Notes: generated by a model not told the origin, from the letters alone. A stretch of 64,000 nucleotides of DNA from Commensalibacter oyaizuii (GCF_029953265.1 NZ_JASBAO010000001.1:2280619-2344618); one strand, 5' to 3'. Positions 18,968 to 28,722 are shown, counted from the first letter of the stretch. Program-made: numbers and translations.

Positions 18968-19987
18968 TTAAATTACTTGGGTATGATAGGGTACATGCTT
19001 ACATCTAAAGTCGCATAAACTATATTTCGTATAATTGATATCGTTATAAGTCCGAATAAATAACTCGCCACGACTTAAATCAGCAAGGGCAGTCCATTCC
19101 GAATATTCGTAAACTCCGTCTGTGCCAACAGTAATATTTTTGGGACGGTCAAATTTATTCATAATATGGGATAATTCCACTAAGGCTGTATCAGGGTTAT
19201 CCACTTTATTAACAAAAGACGAATAATATACAGCTCTAACAAATCGACCAACAGACATTTCATCAGAAGGTAAATTCGCAGTAGAATTTCCTAAATCTGG
19301 TTGTTTCAATGTAAGATTCCCCAACGCTGTTGAAGTTGGCACATCCTTGTTTGTTAACATCGTATAATGATTCAGGTTTGTTAGATGCCATGGAAATTCG
19401 GGACCATTGGTCAGGACGCCTGTTGGATTATCGTAAATATTTAATTTCTTATTATCATATTCGATAACAATTGATTTTCCAGTTTTATCGTAAAAGATAA
19501 AATGGAAAGGCGATGTGCGATTACCAATAGAGGCTAAAACAGGTGACCATACAGGTTGTTTTTGCAATGCTGCTTTAACTTCGTCCACGGTGGCAAAACT
19601 GGCAAGACCCCAATCCCCAATTTTGATCACAGGGATCGAACGGCAGTAATCTTCTGGATTTAAATCTGGAGTGACAGAGCTGCTGTACATATTTGCGGCA
19701 AAAGCCAATCCAGCGCAATTAAAACCATTAATAAAGCAAAGGTCATCTTTACTAGATGCAGGCATGGTAATGCCCAAAATATTATATTTGGAGGTAAAGG
19801 TCAGACCAGCAGAATTATCAGGGGCTACGGTGGTAAAAACGGTGTTGCATGGATAAAAGCTGAGATAAGAAGGATAATCGACGGAAAATTCTAACGTTCT
19901 GCCGTGATAAACATTGTTGGATTTGTCTTTAATAATAAGCGATGTACAAGCCAAATTGGCATTATTAGGCAAAGATTGTGTAGACAT
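18968..19987 (-). CDS. Choloylglycine hydrolase / penicillin V acylase family enzyme
   Basis: An N-terminal-nucleophile hydrolase that cleaves linear amides, the family of bile salt hydrolases, penicillin V acylases and acyl-homoserine-lactone acylases. The nucleophile would be Cys14 in NLACTSL, with HGRTLEF (Arg and acidic residue) after it, FINGFNCAGL, the VLTNGPEFPWHLTNL segment and VGRFVRA. Unlike secreted relatives there is no hydrophobic signal peptide; a 13-residue polar leader would have to be cut off to free the cysteine. Its 339-residue length is normal. It is a single-gene unit, with a terminator downstream and a long AT-rich region upstream. The substrate cannot be told. Confidence 0.85.
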   Translation of the reverse strand: MSTQSLPNNANLACTSLIIKDKSNNVYHGRTLEFSVDYPSYLSFYPCNTVFTTVAPDNSAGLTFTSKYNILGITMPASSKDDLCFINGFNCAGLAFAANMYSSSVTPDLNPEDYCRSIPVIKIGDWGLASFATVDEVKAALQKQPVWSPVLASIGNRTSPFHFIFYDKTGKSIVIEYDNKKLNIYDNPTGVLTNGPEFPWHLTNLNHYTMLTNKDVPTSTALGNLTLKQPDLGNSTANLPSDEMSVGRFVRAVYYSSFVNKVDNPDTALVELSHIMNKFDRPKNITVGTDGVYEYSEWTALADLSRGELFIRTYNDINYTKYSLCDFRCKHVPYHTQVI

Positions 19988-20373
19988 AATAAATTCCTTT
20001 AAGATAACTGTTCTAATTAAAATAGAAGTCTAAATGAAATAATTGTTTCAAATAAGATAAATATGTATTGGTATTTATTTGTAGAAATACATATTTTAAT
20101 TAAATATACGTATAATTTTATAGTATATACTTATATTTTATCAAACATATTAATATATGTCATTAAATTTATAATATTACTTAGATTTTATCAGTAATTT
20201 CTTGTTCGACAAATTTATAACAGACATTAGCGTATTGTGTGCTTTGGATTACTTCGTAACTGGCCTATCAAAGAGTTGATAATATTAAGATTTCAAAAAG
20301 AAAAATCGTCTTGTTAATTTAATATAGACTGGCTAAGAATAAATTTTAATCATGTAGGTCTGGGAACAGGAAA
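19988..20373. other. AT-rich divergent promoter region
   Basis: About 386 bp between the divergent hydrolase and DUF2938 genes, with very A/T-rich blocks at 20030-20210. It must hold both promoters. No operator or RNA motif was recognised. Confidence 0.4.
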
Positions 20374-20850
20374 ATGAATATTATTGTTGGTGGGGTATTG
20401 ATTGGGGTGGGTGCCACGGTTGTGATGGATATTTGGGATGTCGTTTTTGGCACTTTGCCAGGACAATCGCAATCAAATTGGGCACCGATTGGACGATGGT
20501 TTTGGCATTTAAAAAGTGGGAAAATTTTCCACAATGATATCAATCAGGCCGAACCCTATCAGCACGAGCTGGCTTTGGGTTGGACATGCCATTATTTAGT
20601 CGGAATTTTATACGGTATTATTTTCGCCCTATATGGTGGCGCGGCATGGTTTACCAACCCGACCTTTTTACCTGCTTGGATCTGGGGTATTTTGACCGTT
20701 GGGGCGGGGTGGTTTTTATTGCAACCAGGCCTGGGTATTGGATTTGCGGCATCAAAATTACCTAATGCCTGGACTGTGCGTATTTTAAATTTGATTGCTC
20801 ACAGTTTCTTTGCCTTGGGCATGTATTTGACAGCATTATTGTTGCGATAA
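20374..20850 (+). CDS. DUF2938 membrane protein
   Basis: A 158-residue protein with four hydrophobic segments. GVGATVVMDIWDVVFGTLPGQ, the NWAPIGRWFWHLKSGKIFHNDI stretch and the NAWTVRILNLIAHSFFALGMY end match the DUF2938 family of unknown role. AGGAAA precedes the ATG at 20374. A terminator follows. It stands alone, so context gives no clue. Confidence 0.85.
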   Translation: MNIIVGGVLIGVGATVVMDIWDVVFGTLPGQSQSNWAPIGRWFWHLKSGKIFHNDINQAEPYQHELALGWTCHYLVGILYGIIFALYGGAAWFTNPTFLPAWIWGILTVGAGWFLLQPGLGIGFAASKLPNAWTVRILNLIAHSFFALGMYLTALLLR

Positions 20851-20879
20851 TTTTTTAAGCAAAAGCCCTGTGTACAATT

Positions 20880-20914
20880 ACCTGTGGGTATATACGACAA
20901 CACAGGTATTTTTA
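20880..20914 (+). terminator. Intrinsic terminator after DUF2938 gene
   Basis: ACCTGTG (20880-20886) pairs with CACAGGT (20901-20907), followed by ATTTTTAT. It lies 30 bases after the stop at 20850. Confidence 0.7.
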
Positions 20915-21136
20915 TACAGCATCATTTATAACTAAATTAATTAACGATGTTATTCAATTAAGGGGCCTTGCGAATACAACCATATATTATTAGTATTTAT
21001 TACGATCTCAATTTTATTTTGCAACGGGTCGGTGTTGATTAAAAAATAGCAGAAAGAACCGTTTTTAATCAAAAACCCGATATATATGTAGGGGGCCGAT
21101 GCGTAACTTTCCCCGCGATAAAGAGAAGCTATATAC

Positions 21137-23365
21137 ATGAGTGATCCAGAAAAAGATGAAAACAAAAAGACGTACGCAGAAAAACAATTTGATCTGGGTC
21201 GTGATTGCTATAAAGCAGGGCAAGCAGAACAAGCAAAGCAGCATTGGGTCAATATTCAACGCGACGATGATCAGCAACAATATGCTAAGGCACAATTCTA
21301 TCTAGGTTTTTCTTTTAATAAAGCAGGGCAAGTAGAACAAGCAAGGCAGCATTGGGAAAATATTCAATGCGACGATGACAAGCAGCACTATGCTTGGGCA
21401 CAATTTTGTCTAGGTCTTTCTTTTAATAAAGCAGGGCAAGTAGAGCAAGCAAGGCAGTATTGGGCCAATATTCAACGCGAAGATGACAAACAGCACTATG
21501 CTTTGGCACAATTTTGTCTAGGTCTTTCTTCTTATGAAGCAGGGCAAGTAGAACAAGCAAGGCAGCATTGGGAAAATATTCAACGCGACGATGATCAGCA
21601 GCACTATGCTGAGGCACAATTCGGTCTAGGTCTTTCTTTTGATGAAGCAGGGCAAGTAGAGCAAGCAAGGCAGCATTGGGAAAATATTCAACGCGACGAT
21701 GACAAACAGTACTATGCTAAGGCACAATTGAATCTAGGTCTTTCTTTTAATAAAGCAGAGCAAGTAGAGCAAGCAAGGCAGCATTGGGCCAATATTCAAC
21801 GCGACGATGATCGGCAGTTATATGCTTTGGCACAATTGAATCTAGGTCTTTCTTTTAATAAAGCAGAGCAAGTAGAGCAAGCAAGGCAGCATTGGGCCAA
21901 TATTCAACGCGACGATGATCGGCAGTTATATGCTTTGGCACAATTCAATCTGGGTCTTTCTTTTAATAAAGCAGGGCAAGTAGAGCAAGCAAGACAGCAT
22001 TGGGCTAATATTCAACGCAACGATGACAAACAGTTATATGTTTGGGCACAATTCTATTTAGGTCTTTCTTTTGATGAAGCAGGGCAAGTAGAGCAAGCAA
22101 GGCAGCATTTTAAAGAAATAATCAAAATTCAGTGTGACTTTGAAGCAGGTAATTATCAAAGAGATCTAGCGATTTATAGCATTCAGCAAGTCGCTGTTTT
22201 TCTGTTAGGGAATCAATTAAAGGGTGAATTATCAAAAGGCAAAGATTTAATTTTCAGTCTGACAGATATCCAGGACTGTGTAACAAATATATGGAGCAGC
22301 TTGCATATTAATTCCCACTCAAATTTAATACAAGCAGAGGATCAATTCGCACATTATACCAGTGCCAAGGTCGCTGAGATTATCATTAAAAATGGCAGTT
22401 TTCATTTGGGCGTTGCCAATCATATGAATGATCCATCAGAGGGCAAAGTCTTATTAAATGAATTAAATATTCCATCCAATTATAACACAGATTTGTTGGC
22501 ATTTTTAACCAGTTTTACGCTGAACGAAAATTCGTTAAATCAATTCAGACTGTATGGAAAAACAGATCATGTTGACGGCTCTGGGATCAGTCTGGTGGTC
22601 GCCCCATCATTTTTTAACGCTGCGCTGGATCCACAAACCCTATCTTATATTAATATGGCTTCGCTATCTGGTGGAATGACAAAAGCTATGAATAGCATAC
22701 AGAAACCATAAATTTCAGAAGATTATTCAACAGTAAAGACGGATCAAAAAGATCGAAAAAGAATATCAGAGAAATTACCCTTATTTCGATGTATCTACAT
22801 GAATCCACGAACGGATTACATCAGTGTGGCACAGAAAAGCAAACTGTCATTTTATTTAAAAAATGATGACAAAGATCCCGAAACAACATGGTTGGAATAT
22901 AGTGAGAAAATAAATAAAATTACCCAAGATGTCAAAAACGAACTGAATAAAATAAAAGAGAGTATCAAAAAGATTGTTGACCTAATCGAACAAGACGGAA
23001 TTTGCCAACAAAACGAGATCTATGATGCTTTGGCCACTATTTTATTACCCATTATTTACTTAACCAAACACGCTGCATTTGAAGAAGAGGCAGAATGCCG
23101 TATTTTATATATGACCTCAATCTTTGATACAATCATACAACGAAATAATGAAAGGGTATATGTTGAATATGCAGTTGATCTGGCCGATCAATATGATCAA
23201 GATAAAAAATCTCATAATTATCTAAAGAAAATTTATCTGGGGCCTAATATATCGTCGCGTGCGGAATTAAATTTAAAAAAATGTTGGGTGGATCGGGTGA
23301 GGGGAAAAGGAAAATCCGATCAACCAATTCCTATTATTGAAAAATCAACCATGCCTTTGGCTTAA
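21137..23365 (+). pseudogene. TPR-repeat plus DUF2971 protein split by an in-frame TAA
   Basis: One reading frame runs from 21137 to 23365 with a single TAA at 22709-22711. The first 524 codons hold nine 36-residue TPR/Sel1-like repeats and the start of a DUF2971 domain (FAHYTSAKVAEIIIKNGSF, ANHMNDPSEG). The frame after the stop reads on without damage as LPLFRCIYMNPRTDY and ends with the rest of DUF2971 (EEEAECRILYMTS, KKIYLGPNISS). No frame change is needed to join them, so a point mutation, a read-through site or a sequence error is the likely cause. If made as two parts, an ATG at 22799 could start the second piece (188 residues). The function of DUF2971 proteins is unknown; some lie in accessory islands. 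Confidence 0.8.
21182..22153 (+). repeat. Nine tandem 108-bp repeats inside the TPR gene
   Basis: Each unit codes for 36 residues with the pattern AQ-x2-LGLSF-x2-AGQVEQARQHW-x-NIQRDDD. Units 6 (21722-21829) and 7 (21830-21937) are identical in DNA, showing a very recent duplication. Unit 9 diverges in its second half. Copy number is likely to vary between strains. Confidence 0.9.
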
Positions 23366-23419
23366 TTATTTGAATACAGATGATTTTGATATGGATTGGC
23401 ATATCATATCAAAAGCTGA

Positions 23420-24814
23420 TCAGAATTGGGAAATATTAAAACGGATCTCTCCTGCTTTTCCACCAAATTCCTCGCCCTTGGCAATGGTTATTCCTTGATC
23501 CAGCCAATTTTGTAATATTTTGGGCATTGCTTTGATTTGATTTTCGTGAAATTTAGCATAACAATATAATCCCCCTTGCGGTGGGGTAAAAGAAAGGTCT
23601 TGTGCGTGAAAATCTTGTAACCATTGACATAATTGTATGGATTTTTGGGATAACTGCGATGTCAACCAATCACAATGTTGATCTAATTGATGCCGTAAAT
23701 AATGTTCGGCCAATAATTGCGGTAAAACACTTAACCCTCCATCAATTTGTTGGCGAATATGCGCCAACTGGGCAATAATGGCTTTGGGGGCGATAATCCA
23801 ACCCGCGCGAATATTTTTGCCCATATATTTGGATAAAGACCCCATATAGATTACTTGTTGATGGGTATCATGGGCCCTAATGGGGGTGATATCAATGGTT
23901 GGGGAAAAGGATAGCATACTGCATGCGTCATCTTCTATGATGGGGATTTGGTATTGGTGGCAATAGGTTAAAATCTGTTTCCTGCGTTTGAGTGGAATGT
24001 AAGTCCCCGTTGGATTTTGAAACAAAGGATTTACAAACACCATTTTAATCGGATGTTTTTCAACCAGTTCTTTTAATCCTGCCAGGGTTATTCCGTGTTC
24101 ATCCATGGGCAGGGCACAAATCCGTAATCCTGTGGCTTGGAATATAGGTAAACGATAAAACGAGGATGGGGCTTCAACTCCGATGCGATCACCAGGTTTT
24201 AATAATGTTTGTGAAATTAGAAATAATGCCTGTTGCGTGCCAGTCGTAATCAGAATTTCTGATAAATCAACGGATAATCCCAGTCGTTGCTGCATATGAT
24301 TTTGCACAGCTTGACGAAAAGAATACAGCCCCAATCGTGTAGTTTCTTCATCTTGCTCAAGCGACAGTAATTGATTTAACGGTAGGTCTGTTAGGTTAAG
24401 ATTAGGGAAAAGAGAAGGGGCCAAATCACCCGTTGCCATATCTTGAATTGGTTTTTTGGATTTTATAGCATCTTTACGTAAATGTTGAACGCGTAATTGG
24501 TATTCATCTTTGGGAAATTGAGTATACGCAGATTTCAAAGGCTGCCAATTCATTAAGGGGTGGGCCTGCACTCCCCATTTATCAGGATTAACAAAAGAGC
24601 CACTGCCAATTTTACGTATAATAATTCCTCGATCAGTGAGTTCATTTAATGCACGGATAATGGTTGAACGATTAACTTGTAACAAAACACTCATCCGCCG
24701 TTCAGATGGCAACCGCTCCCCAGGTGATAATTGTCCATTCATTATTGCTTGTTCAATTAAGTCAATAACCTGCTGATATCGAGGTTTGGACGAAGATAAA
24801 GGAAGATTCCACAT
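23420..24814 (-). CDS. MocR-type GntR regulator with aminotransferase domain
   Basis: A 464-residue fusion of a GntR winged helix (residues 1-75; SPGERLPSERRMSVLLQVNRSTIIRAL) and a fold-type I aminotransferase domain. The PLP lysine is in GSLSKYMG and the FQNPTGT and EDDACSML motifs are present. Members such as PdxR use PLP as an effector and often control pdxST. Here pdxST lie 1.6 kb away with a hydrolase in between, so a role in B6 control is plausible but not proven. Its own upstream region has an AAGTAA inverted repeat that may be an autoregulatory site. Confidence 0.85.
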   Translation of the reverse strand: MWNLPLSSSKPRYQQVIDLIEQAIMNGQLSPGERLPSERRMSVLLQVNRSTIIRALNELTDRGIIIRKIGSGSFVNPDKWGVQAHPLMNWQPLKSAYTQFPKDEYQLRVQHLRKDAIKSKKPIQDMATGDLAPSLFPNLNLTDLPLNQLLSLEQDEETTRLGLYSFRQAVQNHMQQRLGLSVDLSEILITTGTQQALFLISQTLLKPGDRIGVEAPSSFYRLPIFQATGLRICALPMDEHGITLAGLKELVEKHPIKMVFVNPLFQNPTGTYIPLKRRKQILTYCHQYQIPIIEDDACSMLSFSPTIDITPIRAHDTHQQVIYMGSLSKYMGKNIRAGWIIAPKAIIAQLAHIRQQIDGGLSVLPQLLAEHYLRHQLDQHCDWLTSQLSQKSIQLCQWLQDFHAQDLSFTPPQGGLYCYAKFHENQIKAMPKILQNWLDQGITIAKGEEFGGKAGEIRFNISQF

Positions 24815-25144
24815 AAATTTGCTTTAAACAAAATAAAAGTAAAGTAAATTATTACTTAATATCAAAAGATTACAAATTGCTATTAAATAAAAAAAATATT
24901 AAGTAAAAGCAAAGAAAAAAACTTTTCCAAAATTTACATATAAACGCGAATTCTTGTAGAACATAAATATAAATAGTCAATTAAGTTTTGAATGAACAAA
25001 TGCGTTTTGAAAAGAGTGTTTTACATTTAATGATGACAGCAAATAGGGTGTTTTTATAAAAAAATAAATGAGTATATTCGTTAAGGATACATACTTGAAT
25101 AAACGATTACCACATAATATTTGATGCAGTAACCGTTGTTCTAT
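24815..25144. other. AT-rich intergenic region upstream of the MocR gene
   Basis: About 330 bp, very rich in A/T, containing the MocR gene promoter at its left end and the end of the alpha/beta hydrolase unit at its right end. Apart from the inverted repeat at 24842 nothing was recognised. Confidence 0.4.
24842..24857. promoter_or_regulatory. Possible MocR operator
   Basis: AAGTAA-ATTA-TTACTT, an inverted repeat 28 bp upstream of the MocR start, with an extra AAAGTAAAGTAAA direct repeat beside it. Position fits autoregulation; the assignment is inference. Confidence 0.3.
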
Positions 25145-26203
25145 TTACTTTAGATAATGATCAAAGAAACTTGTGATTTTTTGAAAAGGAATTAAATCAA
25201 CACGGTCGTATAAGTCGACATGGCCCGCATTTGGAACGATGTATAACTCTTTAGGTTCTGCTGCTTTTTGATAGGCATCCTCGCTAAATTCACGTGAATG
25301 AGCATGATCGCCAGTAATGAATAAAACTGGGCGAGGAGAGATGGTTTCAATATCGTTAAAAGGATAGAAATTCATAAATTTAACATTGCTGGTTAACGTC
25401 GGATGCGTATTTGTAGCTGGATCTTGATTTTTAGGAATAAATTCACCCCTTTGTGTTCTGTAAAAATCGTAAAATTCACGTTCAATAGGGCTAGAATTTT
25501 GGTCTATTTTTTCAGGTGTGCCGCTGGTATATTTAGTTTTACCACCAGCATATTCAACATCCCGTTGTGCAGAGGCTTGTTGCAAAATCTGCTTCCTTTG
25601 TTCCAGTGACAAAGAATGACGCAGCCCATGACGATTGGCAGCACCCATATCGTACATGCTGACCGTTGCGATTGCTTTTAGCCTTGGGTCGATTTTGGCA
25701 GCACTAATGGCAAAACTGCCGCTGCCACAAATACCAATAACACCAATTTTCTCTTTGTTAACAAATGGTTCACTGCCCAAAAAATCAGCCGCAGCACTGA
25801 AATCTTCAGCATAAATATCTGGGGATACTGCGTTTCTTGGGGTTCCTTCGCTTTCGCCCCAAAATGATAAATCTATGGACAGCGTAATATATCCTTGTTC
25901 GGCCATTTTGGTGGCATACAGATTGGCACTTTGCTCTTTGACGGCACCCATGGGGTGTCCGACAATAATTGCTGGATATTTTTGATTTTTGTTTAAATCA
26001 TTAGGTATGAATAAGTTGCCTATAACTTTCATATGATACTGATTGTAAAATGTGATTTTTTGGCTAGAGACCTGACTACTTCTATAAAAATTTTGGGTCT
26101 TATTTGACATGCCTGCACCTTTGATTGACATTAAAGGATAACCAAACAGCAGACTGTTTAATAAACCCAATAAGATTAGTTTCTTTGCCGAAAACATCTG
26201 CAT
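25145..26203 (-). CDS. Secreted alpha/beta hydrolase (dienelactone-hydrolase-like)
   Basis: A 352-residue protein with an N-terminal signal peptide or membrane anchor (residues 7-30). The alpha/beta hydrolase core includes VGHPMGAVKEQ, the DLSFWGESEG segment and a nucleophile elbow GICGSG, where Cys takes the usual Ser position. Asp in FITGDHAHS and His in NAGHVDLYD complete a triad. This matches a group of hydrolases annotated only in general terms (YcjY-like). AAAGGATG precedes the ATG at 26203. It lies between the MocR gene and pdxS on the minus strand. The substrate is unknown. Confidence 0.8.
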   Translation of the reverse strand: MQMFSAKKLILLGLLNSLLFGYPLMSIKGAGMSNKTQNFYRSSQVSSQKITFYNQYHMKVIGNLFIPNDLNKNQKYPAIIVGHPMGAVKEQSANLYATKMAEQGYITLSIDLSFWGESEGTPRNAVSPDIYAEDFSAAADFLGSEPFVNKEKIGVIGICGSGSFAISAAKIDPRLKAIATVSMYDMGAANRHGLRHSLSLEQRKQILQQASAQRDVEYAGGKTKYTSGTPEKIDQNSSPIEREFYDFYRTQRGEFIPKNQDPATNTHPTLTSNVKFMNFYPFNDIETISPRPVLFITGDHAHSREFSEDAYQKAAEPKELYIVPNAGHVDLYDRVDLIPFQKITSFFDHYLK

Positions 26204-26378
26204 ATTGTCATCCTTTTACAAGAAAAATTAAGCGTTTATCATCATCCTAAATTTGAGAGTGCACTCTTAGTCAATATGTTTTTTCATATAAATTGAAAGC
26301 AGTGATAAAGATAATCCGTTTGCAGTATAGTGGACTGATATTTAGGAAATATAGACTGCATTGTTAGTTATTGTTTAA

Positions 26379-26411
26379 AATTGGATGGGTAAAAAACAAT
26401 CCAATTGGATG
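26379..26411 (+). promoter_or_regulatory. Direct and inverted repeats upstream of pdxS
   Basis: AATTGGATG occurs at 26379 and 26403, and ATCCAATT at 26399 makes an inverted repeat with the first copy. PdxR-like MocR proteins bind repeated boxes near pdxST promoters, so this is a candidate site. No test is possible from sequence alone. Confidence 0.35.
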
Positions 26412-26467
26412 TTTTCTTTTTACTCTTTTTTCTTCATGATACCGTTAATTTGTTAATGGAGAGAAAA

Positions 26468-27355
26468 ATGAACAAAAAAATTGGATCAGATACCGTAAAA
26501 CGTGGCATGGCGCAAATGCAAAAGGGCGGCGTTATTATGGATGTTGTTAACGCTGAACAAGCAAAAATCGCCGAGGCAGCAGGTGCTGTGGCGGTTATGG
26601 CTTTGGAACGGGTTCCTTCTGATATTCGTGCGGCGGGTGGGGTTGCTCGTATGGCTGATCCAACCATTGTTGAAGAAGTGATGAATGCGGTAACCATTCC
26701 TGTAATGGCAAAAGCACGTATCGGTCACATTGCCGAGGCCCGTGTGTTGGAGGCAATGGGTGTTGATTATATTGATGAAAGTGAAGTATTAACCCCAGCT
26801 GATGATGAATTCCATTTATTGAAAAGCCAATATACTGTGCCTTTCGTTTGTGGTTGTCGTGATCTTGGTGAAGCACTCCGCCGTATTGGCGAGGGGGCTT
26901 CTATGCTGCGTACCAAAGGCGAACCAGGCACAGGCAATATTGTTGAGGCCGTGCGTCATATGCGTATGGTGCAGGGACAAATTAAAGAAGTGGTTGGTGC
27001 GTCAGAAGATGAATTGATGGTTATTGCCAGAGATTTGGGTGCCCCTTATGAATTGTTAAAGCAAGTTAAAGAATTGGGAAAACTTCCTGTTGTAAATTTT
27101 GCTGCGGGTGGTGTTGCAACCCCAGCTGATGCGGCTTTGATGATGTCTTTGGGTGCGGATGGTGTCTTTGTAGGATCAGGTATTTTCAAGTCCAACAATC
27201 CAGAAAAATTTGCCCGTGCAATCGTGCAGGCCACTACCCATTTTGAAGATTACAAAATGATTGCTGAAATTTCAAAAGGTTTGGGCGAGGCTATGAAAGG
27301 CATTGAGATGAAAAATCTAAGCGGTTCAGATCGTATGCAAGATAGAAGCGAATAA
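26468..27355 (+). CDS. pdxS: Pyridoxal 5'-phosphate synthase, lyase subunit
   Basis: PdxS builds pyridoxal 5'-phosphate from ribose 5-phosphate, glyceraldehyde 3-phosphate and ammonia supplied by PdxT. From the ATG at 26468 (GGAGAG upstream) it is 295 residues. Catalytic residues align with Asp25, Lys82 and Lys150 of the family. The frame is open to a TTG at 26405, but the family start [13 protein letters not shown] fits only 26468. pdxT begins one base after the stop. Many relatives use the DXP-dependent PdxA/PdxJ route; having PdxST here may reflect horizontal gain, which is inference. Confidence 0.97.
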   Translation: MNKKIGSDTVKRGMAQMQKGGVIMDVVNAEQAKIAEAAGAVAVMALERVPSDIRAAGGVARMADPTIVEEVMNAVTIPVMAKARIGHIAEARVLEAMGVDYIDESEVLTPADDEFHLLKSQYTVPFVCGCRDLGEALRRIGEGASMLRTKGEPGTGNIVEAVRHMRMVQGQIKEVVGASEDELMVIARDLGAPYELLKQVKELGKLPVVNFAAGGVATPADAALMMSLGADGVFVGSGIFKSNNPEKFARAIVQATTHFEDYKMIAEISKGLGEAMKGIEMKNLSGSDRMQDRSE

Positions 27356-27356
27356 A

Positions 27357-27932
27357 ATGGTTAAAAAAGTTGGAGTTTTAGCCCTGCAAGGGGCGGTCAG
27401 TGAACATATCAGTCAGATTAATCAACTGGGCGGACAAGGAATTGCCGTTAAAACTCCAGCTGATCTGGCAACGGTTCAAGGGCTGATTATTCCTGGTGGT
27501 GAATCAACGGCGATCAGTCGTTTGATTCAACAAGTGAATTTATATGAACCGATCCAGGAATTTGCCAAAACCAATCCTGTATTTGGAACTTGTGCGGGGT
27601 TAATCTTGTGCGGTTCTGGCATTACGGATGGTGGAGAGAAATTGAAACCATTAAACCTGATCGATATTGCGGTAACGCGGAATGGTTTTGGTCGTCAAAT
27701 TGATAGCTTCGAAGTGGATTTGGATATCGAGAACGTCGGCAAAGCCATTCCCTCCGTCTTTATTCGGGCACCCTATATTGCATCGGTTGGCAAAGATGTA
27801 AAAGTCTTGGCAACTTACGAAGATAAAATTGTCATGGCTGAACAAGGGAATATCTTGGTCAGCTCTTTCCATCCAGAACTGACCGATAATAACCAGGTCA
27901 TTGGATATTTTATGTCCAAGATTGCTGGCTAG
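27357..27932 (+). CDS. pdxT: Pyridoxal 5'-phosphate synthase, glutaminase subunit
   Basis: PdxT releases ammonia from glutamine for PdxS. The class I glutaminase triad is present: Cys79 in FGTCAG, His172 and Glu174 in SSFHPE. The GVLALQGAVSEH start and GLIIPGGEST oxyanion segment are diagnostic. At 191 residues it is normal in length. It follows pdxS with one base between, so the two are translated together, and a strong terminator follows. Confidence 0.96.
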   Translation: MVKKVGVLALQGAVSEHISQINQLGGQGIAVKTPADLATVQGLIIPGGESTAISRLIQQVNLYEPIQEFAKTNPVFGTCAGLILCGSGITDGGEKLKPLNLIDIAVTRNGFGRQIDSFEVDLDIENVGKAIPSVFIRAPYIASVGKDVKVLATYEDKIVMAEQGNILVSSFHPELTDNNQVIGYFMSKIAG

Positions 27933-27940
27933 GGTTTGAG

Positions 27941-27977
27941 AAGCTGTGGTTAATGTCGACCACAGCTTTCGTTTTAT
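27941..27977 (+). terminator. Intrinsic terminator of pdxST
   Basis: AAGCTGTGGT (27941-27950) pairs perfectly with ACCACAGCTT (27959-27968), followed by TCGTTTTATTT. It also lies at the end of the convergent minus-strand gene. Confidence 0.85.
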
Positions 27978-28339
27978 TTACCAATATTTTTGCCAAATAG
28001 TTCTTTTTCTATGCTTAAATATTCTGAAGATAAAGGCCGACCTTCTTTACGCATACTTTCAATAAATTTATATACTAATTTGTCAGATTGATTTGCTTTG
28101 TATAAGTAAGTGATAATAACTTTTGTACCTTGATAGTTGATACCAAGTGTTTTATTTAAAGTAGTTTCAAAATCTTGATAAGTAAAAGTCTCTTTTTCAT
28201 CAAAATTGTTTAAGATATTCATAAAAATTTCAAATTGATTGCGAGACCAATTATATTCTAAGATCAATCGATCAAACTCATTTGGATTTAGAACATATCG
28301 TTTTAAAATTTCAAATTGGTATTTTTCTAATTCATTCAT
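27974..28339 (-). CDS. Hypothetical protein
   Basis: A 121-residue, charged, probably soluble and helical protein (MNELEKYQFEILKRYVLNP start, SSEYLSIEKELFGKN end). I do not recognise a family. It has no signal peptide or membrane segment. It is convergent with pdxT and divergent from the small membrane protein at 28414. Low GC relative to its neighbours suggests an acquired gene. Confidence 0.55.
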   Translation of the reverse strand: MNELEKYQFEILKRYVLNPNEFDRLILEYNWSRNQFEIFMNILNNFDEKETFTYQDFETTLNKTLGINYQGTKVIITYLYKANQSDKLVYKFIESMRKEGRPLSSEYLSIEKELFGKNIGK

Positions 28340-28413
28340 GTAATTTATTTTCTATTATGATATTAAAGATCTTTGATTATAACTATTTTTTTTGTTTTGA
28401 TAAAATAATTTTT

Positions 28414-28686
28414 ATGCAACTTCTTAAAATGATTATATATTTTATTCTTAATGCTCCATTTTGGCTTATAAGAAAATTACTCATAGATTTAACTAACTTT
28501 CGATATATTTTATGGTATAGTATTGGGATTTCTTTTTTTTGTATGATAACTTACGTCACTTGTGTTGAAGCATTTGAAGCCGTAGATCACACTGTCAATG
28601 CACCTACTAAAAATGCATTATATGGTAAGCCAACAGAGAAAAGTAAACCTTCACCTTGGGAATATGGTTACGTATTAACTACATAA
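28414..28686 (+). CDS. Small membrane protein of unknown function
   Basis: About 90 residues from the ATG at 28414, with two hydrophobic stretches (MIIYFILNAPFWLI and YILWYSIGISFFCMITYV). A polar tail rich in Pro, Lys and Ser follows (GKPTEKSKPSPWEYGY). Earlier in-frame starts at 28357 and 28282 exist; none has a clear ribosome-binding site. The next gene lies 36 bp downstream in the same direction, so the two may work together. No family is recognised. Confidence 0.45.
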   Translation: MQLLKMIIYFILNAPFWLIRKLLIDLTNFRYILWYSIGISFFCMITYVTCVEAFEAVDHTVNAPTKNALYGKPTEKSKPSPWEYGYVLTT

Positions 28687-28722
28687 GAAAATTAGGATTA
28701 AATTTATGTTTTAAATAGCGCA

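Noticed and set aside
21423..21668. Minus-strand frame rich in Leu and Ala
   Set aside because: It is the mirror of the 108-bp repeats, which keep all frames open by repetition.
28282..28413. N-terminal extension of the small membrane protein
   Set aside because: It overlaps the start of the divergent gene and has no binding site; the part from 28414 is more credible.
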